64,000 nt of DNA from Diadophis punctatus similis (lineage: Eukaryota > Chordata > Lepidosauria > Squamata > Dipsadidae), in assembly GCA_023053685.1 (NCBI GenBank), contig JALIGW010000001.1:228092934-228156933 (forward strand), written 5' to 3'. This document shows, piece by piece, positions 24,470 to 36,971 of the stretch. The notes beneath the pieces were generated by a model, which searched no databases, had not been told where the DNA came from, and saw only the letters and a program-made list of their open reading frames with translations. How positions within the stretch are numbered: position 1 is the stretch's first letter; every line of letters begins with the position of its first letter. Made by a program: the position numbers and the translations under genes.

Positions 24470-27400
24470 GATGTTTTCCCAACTCTCATCTTAGATTCTC
24501 AACTTCCAACAATTTTTCATCCCATAAGATCTATCAACTTCAACATAACAATCTCATATATCTTCACTATCTCTTTCTCTGCACCACCGCTACGGAACAC
24601 ACATACATGCTTTCTCTTCTACATACTCAAAAGAAGATGTGATTATTTTCCTGCCCCAAGTCACTTGTAATTAGCTTCCAGCCACACATTTCTAAACACC
24701 TTGCTGACTTTCTATTATTCTCCCAACCAGACAACAGAGGCTGGGGAAGAGATGTTCTCCCCTTCATTTCTTCCTGGATACCTGGGACACAATACTTTTA
24801 ATAGGCCAACTGGTGGGCCAAAGCAGGAAAAACTGGAAGGAAAAAGAAGAAAAATGAAATGAGGATAGACTTAATTGCAGCAGTGATTCTTCTTTCCCCC
24901 TTTTGTCTGTCACCATCTCCATTCTTTCATATTCTTTGTATCTTCATCAGGCCTTGGAGAGCTGGTTTTGCCCACAAGCATTGGGGTAGAAGGAACTCAA
25001 CAAGGTGGTATGCTAATGTGTGGGAGAGTATTGCCCCAGGGGCCCAGGAGTTTTTATTATGGTTGTTTATTGTTAAGTGTTTTTATTGTTTGTGAGTCAT
25101 CCAGGGCTGTGGTTCGTAATATGGGTGGCTGTACAAATCCTTAAATAAATCTGATTCTCATTCAGCCACTCCTGATGCATCATTGCAGTGTACTGGATCC
25201 AGGGGCAAACTCTGAGATGAAACCTGCTCATCAATTTGTACAAACACAGGCTCCTTCGTTCACAATGGAGGTGGAGATTAGTTTCTAAGAATAAGCACAG
25301 TGAAACCCTTCAAGACTACCAAATAAAGGTTTCAAGACAATAAATGGTTTGGTTGGTCCACCCATATACGCCACTGAAGCAGCACTTCCTGTCACAAGGA
25401 AAGCAAAATGCTAATACAAAAATGGCCAAGTTGACTGAAGTATTTCCTCCTTCTCAAACAGCAAATCTTAACAATGCAACATAAAAAAGGAAGTATTAGA
25501 AATTAGAGATCTAAGAATCAGCATTTTCTATTGGAGATATAATGTGGTATGATGGTAAAACATACAGTATTTACAGAAGCTGCTGCTCAGCCTCCCTCAG
25601 AACTGTCTACACTCCCTCAGTATATCTACCTACAGTCTCCTTATGAGGTTTAGTTGCCGCCTTTTTGGTCTATTATTTTCAGTCTAAATATTCTATTAAT
25701 ATTTAGAAATACTGTAACTGGTTATATGAAGTAAAATCCAAAATGGAAATTCTACACGTGCAATCAGAGAATTGGAGAATATAAATCTGAAGTTAGAGAA
25801 TAAGCGATGTTATTTCTGAAGACCTGTGATGGTGCAATATGGAAATTTCATAAAATTCCCTTTAGAAATATATAAAGTATAATATAGAGACCAAAATACA
25901 AGCCCAAACTTTAAATCTAGCCCTGCTAGTTTTTTTATTCAGATTCCCTAATCTAAAACCCCGTAAACACCTTTCTATTCTCTCAGAACTTCAGCTTGTG
26001 CTTTTCAAGGTGCACATTTTTTTTGGCTTGTTTGGCATTGACTGCCAAATAGCTTAATAAAAGAAAAATCAGGGTTAAACAAGCCATGGCTGAATGTGCT
26101 ATGTGAACCTATTCATATGCTGCAGTTAATACTAGCACCCAACAAATATTTTTAATATGACAGTTCCTTGCAGCCTTTTTCTGTTAATATATGTGGCATT
26201 TTATTTGATTTTTAATAAATATTTAACAGTTCTGCCATGCAATGTATGCAGGGTAGCAAATTTAATTTGTTCTCTGCCTTTGTGATTTGTTTTCTTAGTT
26301 ATCAGCTTTCCTTTGCTGCTCAAATGTTCTCCCTTTGCTTGGCCTCCTTGAAAATGAAACATTGTGCAACACTCAGCAAAACCAGAGTATATATAGTGGA
26401 AACCAACACAATTTAGGCAGAACACACTACTTCTGCATTATCTGACTTTTAAAGGTTTAGAAAACCAATTTTTCCTCTAGCAAGCACACCACCTTAAAAT
26501 AGAAAATCAATGGAGTGCACAAATGTAAACCTTGCTTTCTGAAATACTAAAGGCGAAAATGAATCTTAGCCTAAGTCAGTAAATTAACAACTATCCTATC
26601 AAACATTAAATACTGTTCTGTAACCTTTAGAACAGTGTTTCCCAAACTTGGCCACTTGAAGATATGTGGACTTCAGTACCCAGAATTCCCCAGCCATCAT
26701 GCTGTATATGTATGTCTTTGCTCTAGAAGTATTTTTGGAGCCACTCATAACATTTTATAAGAATCTCGGTTATGCAGTTGCATGGGAAACTGATTATATT
26801 CAGAATACGCCTAGGCATATTCTGAAATCCAGTTCCTTTATTCACTGGGTCACATCAGTTGAGGGATTTATGGAACTATAACAAGGAGGAAGCTAACCTC
26901 ACTTGGGGGTACCACTATACCATAAGGCTAGTGCTATGGCAGAGAAGGCCTGACTCCTAGAACCAGCCAAATGTAAGTCCTTGGCAGGTGGCACCTGAAA
27001 CATAATTCCTGTGTGGGTGGATGTAATTACGGACAGATGGCTCCTTAGATAACTGGTCCTATGTAAGATGTTCATATACTATCAGCTGCAATTCAGGAAA
27101 AACTTCAGTAGGTGATTTTTTTATTGGTTCACAAGTAGATGACAGTTAGTCAGCAATCACAGAGAAGACAGAAGTGTTCAATTTGAAATCTGGAAATAAG
27201 AACAATGATGTGGCTCAACCACCAAAAGAAGAATCTCAAAACTAAGAATACGAGCCAATGTGATAATACAACTAGTGCTGGAGATGAAGTAGAAACACCT
27301 GATTTGAAATTGCTGATAGATCAATGACAAATTGATCATTACTTCAGTCTAATTCAGCTCCCTGGATTGCTAGAAAGGGATTTTTTGTTTTATTTTAGGG

Positions 27401-29689
27401 ATGAATATTCTCATAATGTGGAAGATGTCATTATTTTCTCCTTTTGAACAATGCTATTAGGAACTTGTTGTGTGCTTTGCTTAGCTACCAAATCAACTGG
27501 AAAGGAAAAGCATTAAGCTAGAAAAATCAAGTTATTATCTGATTGTTCACAGAGAGAAATCAGGAACTTTATGTGCATTTCACCACTTCATTTCTATGAG
27601 GTGCTTAGGGCAAGGATGTAAGATAACCTTGAATAAACCTTGTTCAAAGAGTATTAACTAAGAGTACTAACCTGCCATCTTCTACAAAATTTACCACTAC
27701 CTCGTGGCTGCACAGCTGTCATGTAGTTGGCTGCCAACATTTTATGCTAGGTCCTAAAGCAGTAGATGTCACAATAAGCAAAGAGCAGATTATCAAGGGG
27801 AGGTTATACTTCTGAACAGACAACATCAACAAAAGGGAAGAGAAAATGCAGAGAACAAAATGCTGAAACTGACCCTTTGGCTAAGCACATGTGTTAGTTA
27901 AGAATTCAGCAGATTACAAAATATCTGATTTTTTTAAAAAAAATGTGCCAATTTTATACAAGGGATTTCAGAATGCCCAATCTCCAAAATGGGCACTCCG
28001 AGAAAAAACATGGTGCCTTTGAATTAAGTTCAACTAAGGGTGCCTTATATGGATGCATTGATGCAGATTTCTTGGCAACAATACAGAAGACTTAGATTTC
28101 CCCCCCCCCCCCCAATTTATTTGACAAGTCCCTCTGGACTTTCCAGGATGCCTCCATCCAAGTACAGACCAGGAATTGATCTGTGAAGATCAACTAGAGC
28201 CTGCCATGCTATTGAGGCCATGTTGCACCATTAAGATCAGATTAATCTATACATTGAACACTAAAGTTCAGTAGCCCAGACAATCTTACAGCCAGTCTTG
28301 CATCTTCCAGATGTACTGAACTGTGATTTCATAAATTCACAACTCACATCCTTTTCATTCTGATAATGTAATCAGTGACAATATCTAAGTCTGTTCTCTA
28401 AAGAGAAAGTTAAATGGAAAGAAAGTGCAGTACTAAATCTAGATGTGTATGAGCAAATTTGCCAAACTAATCTGCTCACTGACTACACTATGTACACTAT
28501 AACAGCAACATCTTGCTGTTTCTAATATGAAGACATAAGCAAGCTGTTTTATCAGATCAGGCAAGACTGCAGTTTCCATGTTAATGTAAGAAGACAGGGG
28601 AGGGGAGAAGATGTACTATGTTTTCTTCCAAGATAGAGGAGACTACATCAAAGGGGAGAAGATTAAAGAATAGATTACTTCTGTAAGAAAGACACACTGT
28701 AAACTTTTTACCTGGTCAGTTTTGGCAAAGCTCCACTATAGAAAGCACCAGAGTCTCTTATTTTAAAATGTGTCATCTTAAAGGTATCATCCAGGCAGCT
28801 TCAAATATCCTGAATTCTGTAGTGTGGTGTCTACAGGTGTTTTTTTTAACAAAAAAAAAGTTTAATAGATAAATATCCAATTTTTTAATGGGCTTAAATT
28901 CAGTTACCTTTTCTCCATCACTAAAGGCTTCAGGATTAGTGAATGCATATTTAAACTAAACTCCACCCCTGAAATGTTAAACAGGGGGAAGCAAGAGTCA
29001 TGCTATCAAAGGAAATATAACACATTTTAGATTGTGGCTAGATAACTACCATAAGAAGCTATCTCTGAAAAGTCACAGAACAGCTTAGGCTCCAAACTTA
29101 TATGTTCCTTTGGCAGTAAGCCCCACTGAACTTTGGATACAGTGCTGAGTAAACGCTACAATCAGACTTTCAAACACTGCAGGATGAAACAGCAGAAACT
29201 GGCAAGGTTTTTATACCCCCTACCCACTTCAGTCTCCATGTTTCTTGGACCTCCTCCTCCACCGTCAAGCCCTTTTTGATGCTCTTTTTCTGTCCACATC
29301 TCCCAAAGAAAAGCATTAAAAAAAATCGGGTACAGCCACAAATATAAATTGGCATGGGACGCAACCCTTCAAATATGCTGCCAACTGTAGTCCAACTCTT
29401 ACTATCCCCTTTCTGGTTGGGAATGATGAGGGTGGCAGAGCAATTTAGTGGGAGGTCACCAGCTGGGAGAAGACTGGAGGAATAGCAGCAGCAGGATAAT
29501 ATTCTTGGGAAGCCAAGGAAACTCCCGGCTTCCTACGGTTTGGGGACAAAGCCGAGCCCCATTCAAACTTTCCACTTTCTCCAAGGAAGCCGCGCATTTG
29601 CTGAAAAGGAAGTGAGGATGTAGTAAGGACAGAGACCCTGCCGGCCTCCAGGGCAAGGATGGGCATGATGCAACAGATACGGTGGGAGG
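24470..29689. other. No gene seen
   Basis: AT-rich DNA with a half hAT element at 26634, an L2-like tail near 25090-25150 and a C14 run near 28101. If the CpG island starts a minus-strand gene this would be its first intron (inference). Confidence 0.5.
26634..26702. mobile_element. Half of a palindromic hAT MITE
   Basis: Starts cagtgtttcccaaacttgg and runs through cagaattccccagccat; the second arm is absent. Confidence 0.65.
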
Positions 29690-30450
29690 AGGGGGATCTC
29701 TCCGGCGGAGTTCCGACAGAATACGCCCTTCCTCACGCCGTTCGGGATTAACAGGGCAGTTCATCGCAGGCACCAGCCTTTAATCCGGCCGCTTCGTTCC
29801 GCAAGCCTGCAGGAGGGAAGGACGCGAGCGAGAAATGTGGGTGGGCGAGCCTGCAAGTCAACGCGCTGCAACGGGTGCAGGCAGGGGCTGCAACCAACCC
29901 CTTCCTGCGCTCGCAAACCGCGACTACCCGTAGACCGGATCGGAGGAACAATTTCGGGCGCTCGGCCCCCCGTTCTTGCGCCGAACGAGGGATCTCTGCA
30001 CAACGCCGAGCCTGCCCAGACAACCCATCTGCATCAACGAGCAAACCAGAAAGGGCGAGGCGGGGGGGAGGCGGCAGCAACACTCACCGAGCCGTTGCGG
30101 TCCCTTGCTTCTTGCCCGCCTCTGCCTGGAAACTCCCGAGAAACCGCCAATCCTCCGGCTTAGCTGCCTCTTGGTTTCCTCTCCCTCCACTCCGGCTTTT
30201 CCTTCAAGTGGTACAGACCAGGATGTCCGTGGAGTTTTTTTTTTCCCTTCAGCTCCAGCTCACGCGCCGCCTTCGGTGGGTGGCGGGAATCGCAGCGCCT
30301 TTGCTGCTGGTTCTCCCGGTTTACGCACTCAAAGTTCGCGTCCCCTAGAGAGCTCACGTGAAGTCGACCGCGTCAGAGCTCGCCCTCGCCGCGCTCACGC
30401 CTCCCTTCGCTCCGGCTCCCGTCACGGCACGCGCCTCCTGAGATGAGGTC
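29690..30450 (-). promoter_or_regulatory. CpG island promoter with candidate minus-strand non-coding first exon
   Basis: This is the only non-repeat stretch dense in CG dinucleotides in an otherwise AT-rich window. It contains GC boxes and an E-box CACGTG at about 30354. On the minus strand TCG|GTGAGTG at 30088/30087 matches the splice-donor consensus, so a first exon could run from about 30.4-30.5 kb to 30088. The island sits about 11 kb downstream of the PIDD1 stop. In other vertebrates the same-strand neighbour there is SLC25A22, the mitochondrial glutamate carrier (established gene order). Assignment to that gene is inference: no carrier-family coding exon was recognised at 1-29690. The open frames here look GC-driven, not protein-like. 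Confidence 0.6.
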
Positions 30451-31072
30451 AGAGGCGGCTCCCTGCCCACCCAAAGCACATGCAGCATCCAAGCGGAAAA
30501 GTAGCCGAGCTCTAATAAAAGGAAGAGTAGCAATCCGGCCTTGGCTAGCTCTGGCTGTAGGGATTTAGAAAAAAAATACAAATAAAAAAAAATACACGGA
30601 GGTACTGGGGGGAAAAATCATATAGTACCATGAAAGGGCCACGTGAGAGTGAAGTCCCTTTGCAATTGATAGATATTTCTGCGGGGAAAAATATACACAG
30701 GATTAAGTTGCACTTGTTAATCTACAATACTAAAAATTGTCTGGCTGTCCATCCATCCAATCTATCCAAAGCTTCACTTTCCATAGCAGTCATTCGCCTC
30801 TTTGTTTTTAATTTTAATTCCATTTACTTCACTTGCATTTTAAAAAATGCCAGTAAAGCCAGTCTACATTTTCTCTGCCGCTTTGAATCTCCAGATATCT
30901 TTTTCTCAATATATGTGTTATATCTTTTCTTCATTTGTTGTGGCTATCATTCTCCTACGCAGTCTTCCACATTCTCTTTCAGCAATTCATTCCATCAAGG
31001 TTGTCATTCTTTCCAATGGTGTCATTTGACACACTTACGTTTTGGTCACACTGTTCCAGGAAGCTTCTATAT

Positions 31073-31208
31073 CAGTGTTTCCCAACCTTGACAACTTGAA
31101 GATGTCTGGACTTCAACTCCCAGAATTCCCCAGCCAGCATTCGCTGGCTGGGGAATTCTGGGAGTTGAAGTCCAGACATCTTCAAGTTGCCAAGGTTGGG
31201 AAACACTG
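31073..31208. mobile_element. Palindromic hAT MITE, 'CTTCAACTCCCAGAATTCC' family
   Basis: A near-perfect 136-bp palindrome; each arm holds ggacttcaactcccagaatt. Target duplication ttctatat at 31065-31072 and 31209-31216, perfect. Confidence 0.9.
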
Positions 31209-31437
31209 TTCTATATATTCATTCTTTATGGGGTTTTTTCATTCCGCTAAAAGATAAATCTATCTTCTTGAAACTCTTCAATGCAGGACACATACTTTGT
31301 CTTTGTAAAATCATTGTACTTTTTATTCTACTGTAGTTCCTCTTATTTTTTCCCCGTGTCCATTTCTCCCCCTCAATAATCATACCTGATACTGTCAAAA
31401 ATAAGTCCCATGTTCAGAATTTCTCATCGCTCTGGTG

Positions 31438-31742
31438 GGTTCCGCTTTTCGTTGCTGCCGGTTCGCTGAGTGTGTGCTTCGCTGCGCGCGCAGTTCAGAG
31501 GGAATAGAACTTCCGCATTGCAAACTAGGCAAGGAACACGAAAAACAGCTGCGGCGCGGCAATTCAATCTGCCTCCCCTGATCAGCTGGGCTTTGGAAGC
31601 AGAGATAAAGGTCAGTATAACCCAGGGGCGGGCAGGCGGGCGGACCCACTTTCATGGACACAGAGAACTGGTTCTCTCTCGGCTTGGAGTCAGCACTACC
31701 GCTTCTAAAGAACCGGTCCAAACCAGCAGCAACTCACCACTG
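31438..31742. mobile_element. hAT MITE, 'GGTGGGTTCC' family, left end nibbled
   Basis: The right end is ctcaccactg. The octamer ctctggtg occurs at 31430-31437 and 31743-31750, consistent with a target duplication whose left terminal bases were lost, perhaps by slippage between ggtg repeats. Confidence 0.65.
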
Positions 31743-31750
31743 CTCTGGTG

Positions 31751-34700
31751 TCCTTAGCTAATTCTCTTAGTCTTATATCATAAACTATCAGATCAGTCCG
31801 TTTTAGATTCACTTCTTGACCATGTGAAGTGAATTACGCTTAATCCGTTAACTAGAAATGAATATAAGTTTTTCTGAGCAGATATTCACACCAAATAATA
31901 TTCTTATTCCTAGATCTATGAACGATCCAACTTTTTCCTCATATTTTCATGTATCTATTCCTTTATAGATAGAAATCCATGTTCTTGATTGCGTTCACTC
32001 AGAATGTTGCACAATTTCCCCCAAAACTCATCTCTGGTTCTTCCATTATCATTATTCACTGGAGTATAACATGCAGCTGTAAGCTCAGCAGGCACCAACT
32101 TTAAAAATACTGATTCACTGCTGATGAAGCTTGCTCTCAAAGAGACTGGTGTTTGTACCACAACAACTATTAACAACTTATAAATGTCCTTTCCTCCACA
32201 CCCACAACAATCTAAATGCTAACCTGCCATGTTTTCTGACATATATTTCAGAATAAAACCAACATAATTGCATAATTAAACCAACATGTTCCTTACGTGT
32301 ATTCATCAACTACATTCCAGAAGTCGGGACCAGCTTCATTAAAATATATCACTTCCTTCTCCCTTCTTTGTTTCACAAACACACAACATATCTATTTTTC
32401 TTTTATTTAATTATGCTCTTTTTATCATTTCCTATTCCTACGTTTCACATCACAATCTTCCTCACCAGATAAGCCCTTAGATAACAGCCTCCACCACCAA
32501 TCAAGTGTTTCAAATGACAGTTTTTAGTAAGAAAGAATGTTGATTAAATTATTAACCTTAACTGTACCTCTGTCACAAGCAGCCATTCTTGCTAATGGTA
32601 GATTTGGCACATTCAGGCCAATATTTTACAAGTATAACCAAAGCCCAATTTTATTTCAAGCTCTCTAATTCTATGCAAACCATAATATCTAATCTAGAAA
32701 CTTCTGAAAGTCAATACATTGAGGGGTCCTTGGTGCTCTCTGAGCTTGGTTGTTTTCTTGCAGACGTTTCATTACTCAAACTAGGTAACATCATCAGTGC
32801 TGTAAGGAAACATCTACAAGAAAACAAGCAAGTTCAGAAAGCACCAAGGACCCCACATTTCAACCCTGAGCTACAAATATTCTTTATTAGTCAACTCATT
32901 GTTCCCCACATTCTATCACATATGCATTGTAGTAACACACAAAGTAAGCAATGTGCAGATAAGAGATTAATAAAGGAAGAGAAGCAGGATAAAGTAGGCT
33001 TAATTGAAACAGAAAATTTTAAGGGACCTTTCGGAGATAGTATGTGCTTTGATTGATTTATACTTCTTATTGCTCAAGGCATTCCAGAGTTGGAAAATAT
33101 CCTTACCTTTCCCTGTTTGGATGACAGCCTTTATCAACCAGCAACATGCTTTGGAATTTAGCTGCATGGGTAGGATAGATACCAATTAACAATATGCAAA
33201 TACAAAATTAGGCTGCTGATCTTTATACATTTGGCAACACCAGATTCAAGGTGAAGATCAAAAGGTTAAAGGTCAAAAGTCATAAAGTTAGATATTCTAT
33301 TTACAATCTCCCAAACGTAAACTTTTGGTGATAAAACACTAATTATTCAGACCGGCTCCTCAGAAACATTAGGATTTCCAAAAGTTTCCAAAACTCGCTG
33401 TTTTCCAATTACACTGGACTTCAACAACTTTCACTGTAATGGTGGTGCAGACTCTGATTAGAGAATTGGAAGACAATACAGTCTAAAGAACCAGATGAGG
33501 GAAGGCAGGAAAGATCAAGTCCACATGCGAAGGTCAAATTAAACTTATTTATTGCTTGGGAAAGCTGATGTATTACCCTTGGGAAAGCTTTCCAATTCAA
33601 TTCCTGTGCTTAATATACTAGGACTCTGACAATTTTCACCTCCCTTTCCTCTCCCTTTTTACTAAAACACCCGTATCTATCACATACTGTATAATTATTA
33701 TTTAAAAGATATTATCATAAGCTATTGAAGAGCTAGCCTATGAAAAGCAATAAAAATATAAAAACATGGAGCTTTGTACTTCAGTGAACAAATTGAAGCA
33801 GTACAAAAATATGTGCTATGCTACTTCGATTGCAGCTGATCAACAACAAATAGGGAAAAATGAACTCAAGCCTTGTAGACAGTAGCAGTGTTTGCATTTC
33901 AGATACCTTCTCCATGTTGTTCTAAGCAGCTTTTAATCCTGCAAGCAGCAAAGCCGTTTACTTCTTCTTTTTTTGGTTAAAAAAAAAGAGAAAAGTCTCA
34001 TATTCAGCCAACATTTACTGTTACCAAGGTTTCCTCTTCAAAGTATTTTTTCTCTCTTTTAGAACAGAAAGAACACATACTGAAATCATGTCATACAAAA
34101 ACAAATGTGACAGAAAGATAAAATTGGGAAAAGTATCTAGCAATTGTGCCTCTTTCCCAGCACTGAGGTGTACCAACATGCGCTTCTCCCAAAACATTTC
34201 ATTAGTGATAATTATTGAAGAACTTGATAAAATCAATATATTAAGGGGTAAAAAGATGGGGGAAGCATACAATGGATCCATTTGTATTTGTTGGGTAATG
34301 CCTTAATGCTAAGAATGCTTTCCCATAGGATAGTCTTCCCAAGCCTTGTGTCATTTAGATCTGCTAGGAATGCAGGTCCTAGAATTCTGTAGCTAACTGA
34401 TCTCTGAGTTGAGGATCTAATGCACGTCAAAAGCTTCCAGAACAAGTATTTTGTTGATTTTATCCTGCCTTTGTTACTTTTATAAGGCTCCTCTTTTTCT
34501 CCCAACCTTATAAGTTGGGTTGGGCTGAGTTTGAGTGACTGGTTCAAAGTCACCTACATTTGTGGGGGTGGGGGGATATTAGATATCATAATACATATTT
34601 AAAGAAATTTGTAAAAGGATTTTTAGCGTGTCCTAGGAGAGATGGAAGAGACAAATTCAACTGAGGTTTTATTTACAATTTCAAAATAGAAAGCTGTCCA

Positions 34701-35008
34701 ATAGCAGCTCATGAATTTGTTTAGGATACCAGTACTAGAGCTTTCGCACAAATCCTTTTATTATATCAAAATTTCCTCTTTGCGCCAAATGTTGGTTTTA
34801 AGAACCCAATTCAAGAGAGGAAAAAACTTTTGTTATCACTTTTGGAAAAGTATACATGGTGTTGACTTAACATGGGTTATCTGAAGCAATAAAGCAAACC
34901 CCCTCTCTGCCCAGCTCTGATATATAAAAGATACTACCAAACTCTGACCTTACTTGGAAAAACAGATAAAACAAATAAGACCCATTTCTACAACTTTAGT
35001 GTTATGTG
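31751..35008. other. No gene seen
   Basis: Apart from the inverted repeat at 32721-32885 and a SINE scrap at 34490-34556, nothing was recognised. Confidence 0.55.
32721..32885. repeat. Inverted-repeat retroelement fragment, possibly Penelope-like
   Basis: Arms of 40 nt at 32721-32760 and 32817-32856 are complementary with about four mismatches (tccttggtgctctctgagct outward). The loop holds 'cagacgtttcattact' and 'aggtaacatcatcagtgc', widespread in squamate repeats. Class is uncertain. Confidence 0.55.
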
Positions 35009-35010
35009 TA

Positions 35011-35406
35011 CAGGTAATTCTTGACTTAGTCTTAGAACAACAATTGAACCCAAAATTTCTGTTGTTGAGTGAGATATTTGTTAAGTGAGTTTTGCCCCAT
35101 TTTACAACCTTTTTTGCCACCGTTGTTAAGTGAATCATTGCAGTTGATAAATTAGTACCATGATTGTTAAGTGAATCTGGCTTCCCCGTTGACTTTGTTA
35201 GGTCACAAAAGGTGATCACATGATCTTGGGACACAGCAACAGTCATAAATATGAACCAGTTGCCAAGTGTCTGAATGTTGACCTCATGATCACAGGGATT
35301 CTGCAAAGGTTGTTAACTTTGAAAAATGGTCATAAGTCACATTTTTCAGTGCTGCTGTAACTTTGAACAGTCACTAAATGAACTGTTGTAAGTCAAGGAC
35401 TATCTG
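35011..35406. mobile_element. TA-flanked MITE, copy 3, complete
   Basis: Inverted ends caggtaattcttgactta and taagtcaaggactatctg, flanked by TA at 35009-35010 and 35407-35408. It is the fullest of the three copies. Confidence 0.8.
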
Positions 35407-35480
35407 TATTCCCAGTTCAGTGAAGACTGAATTTTTTTTGCCTCAAAGCTCAATTTTTACCATATTTGGTTATATAAAGG

Positions 35481-35847
35481 AACTGTGGTGGCACAGTGGT
35501 TAGAATGCAGTATTGCAGGCTAACTCTGCTGACTGCCAGCAGTTTGATCCTCACCAGCTCAAGGTTGACTCAGCCTTTCATCCTTCTGAGGTTGATAAAA
35601 TGAGGACCCAGATTGTTGGGGGCAATATGCTGACTCTGTATACCGCTTAGAGCAGGGGTGTCAAACTCGTGGCCCGCAGGTCAGATGCGTCACAAGCTTA
35701 CCACCCACACCCCCAATTTAGCGAAGGGGGAGAAAATCACGATACATCATGTGACGACAATGTGACGTCGCAAGTTTGACACCCGTGGCTTAGAGAGTGC
35801 TATAAAGCTCAGTGAAGCAGTATAGAAGTCTAAGTGCTATTGCTATA
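35481..35847 (+). repeat. Sauria-type SINE interrupted by a hAT MITE
   Basis: The head (gtggcacagtggttag) and the tail (gtctaagtgctattgct) flank the 135-bp hAT element at 35653-35787. Confidence 0.85.
35653..35787. mobile_element. hAT MITE, 'GTGTCAAACTC' family, copy 4, inside a SINE
   Basis: Same termini. Target duplication gcttagag at 35645-35652 and 35788-35795, taken from the 'ccgcttagag' box of the Sauria-type SINE that hosts it. Confidence 0.9.
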
Positions 35848-36179
35848 TTTATAAAATTCCTATACTGATTTTCCAAACATAGTAATATAAAAATACATTA
35901 AAGCATGAAAACTCTAACAAAATCAAAATACAGCTCCAACTTTATATTATTCAAACTTTATAATATGCCAGTCAGTTTCCAGAAAGCCCTTTAGAAGATG
36001 TGTTGACATCAGCAGATCAATAACTCAAAACAACCAAGAATATTAAGGTAGATGCTGCCGTGAAAACACATGAGAAACAATTTATAAGGTCACAAATAAG
36101 GGCAGTATTTTCTAATACACTTTGTCGCTTTGTGCATAGTCTAGCATGGGAACTAGCTTTTAAATATTACTCTCAGTAA

Positions 36180-36406
36180 CCGGTAGTGGAAATTTTGAGT
36201 AGTTCGGAGAACCAGTAAATACCACCTCTGGCTGGCCCCGCCCCATCTATTCTCTGCCTCCCAGGTCCCAGCTGATCAGGAGGAAATGGGGATTTTGCAG
36301 TAACCTTTTCCTGCCACACCCACCAAGCCACGCCTGCCAAGCCAAGCCACACCACGCCCAAGCCAGGCCCACAGAACCGGTAGTAAAAAAATTGAAACCC
36401 ACCGCT
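36180..36406. mobile_element. hAT MITE, 'AACCGGTAG' subtype, left-truncated
   Basis: Contains gaaattttgagtagttcgg, an 'aaccggtagtaaaaaaatt' block and the right end acccaccgctg. The left terminus is missing and no target duplication is visible. Confidence 0.7.
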
Positions 36407-36971
36407 GCTGCAAAATATTATTCTTCAGAATCTGTGACCTATAAATGATTTTAAACAATGTTTCTTCAAAATGTTTCTACAGCTTCATCAGTTACCCAGC
36501 ATTGAAAATATTAATTAACCGTTGCCAGTTAATTGGATTGCTCTTGCTTTATAGCAGCTATCAAAGCACAATTCAACCTGTTACATGAAAGGTGGACTAC
36601 AGTAATATAATCTACTCTATGCTTATCTCTGTGCCAAAATACTTCATGTTCTTTATTGCATGTTGACGGACACCTTGTCCTGGCCAAAAAATCTGGTTGA
36701 CTCAAACTGAGTTCTCTTTTCTTGGCAAGGAGACCTTTGGAACAGCACTGCTGCCACCTACTGGACGCCAGGCTGTGTATGAGCCCAGCATTCTTGTCTT
36801 AAATCTGCAGAGCCCCATAATAGCTAAAAATCAGGAATATGGTATGCTTTCTCTAACACGTTTTATTAAAACTTATTTTAAAATCACTTTTGTCCTCTGA
36901 AGTTCAGTAGGCTAGAAAGGAAAATGTGTAAAACTGCAGAGGAATCCACGTACACATTAGAGGAGGAATAA

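Noticed and set aside
1..29689. SLC25A22 coding exons
   Set aside because: I looked for mitochondrial-carrier signature blocks (Pro-x-Asp-x-x-Lys/Arg) flanked by splice sites on the minus strand and found none.
29748..30446. Frames of 100-157 codons on both strands in the CpG island
   Set aside because: GC-rich DNA leaves frames open by chance; residues are Arg/Pro/Ala-rich with no recognisable domain, and overlapping frames on both strands cannot all be real.
31073..31208. Strong hairpin that could be read as a terminator or microRNA precursor
   Set aside because: It is a palindromic hAT MITE with target duplication and several sister copies; hairpin RNA cannot be excluded but is not supported.
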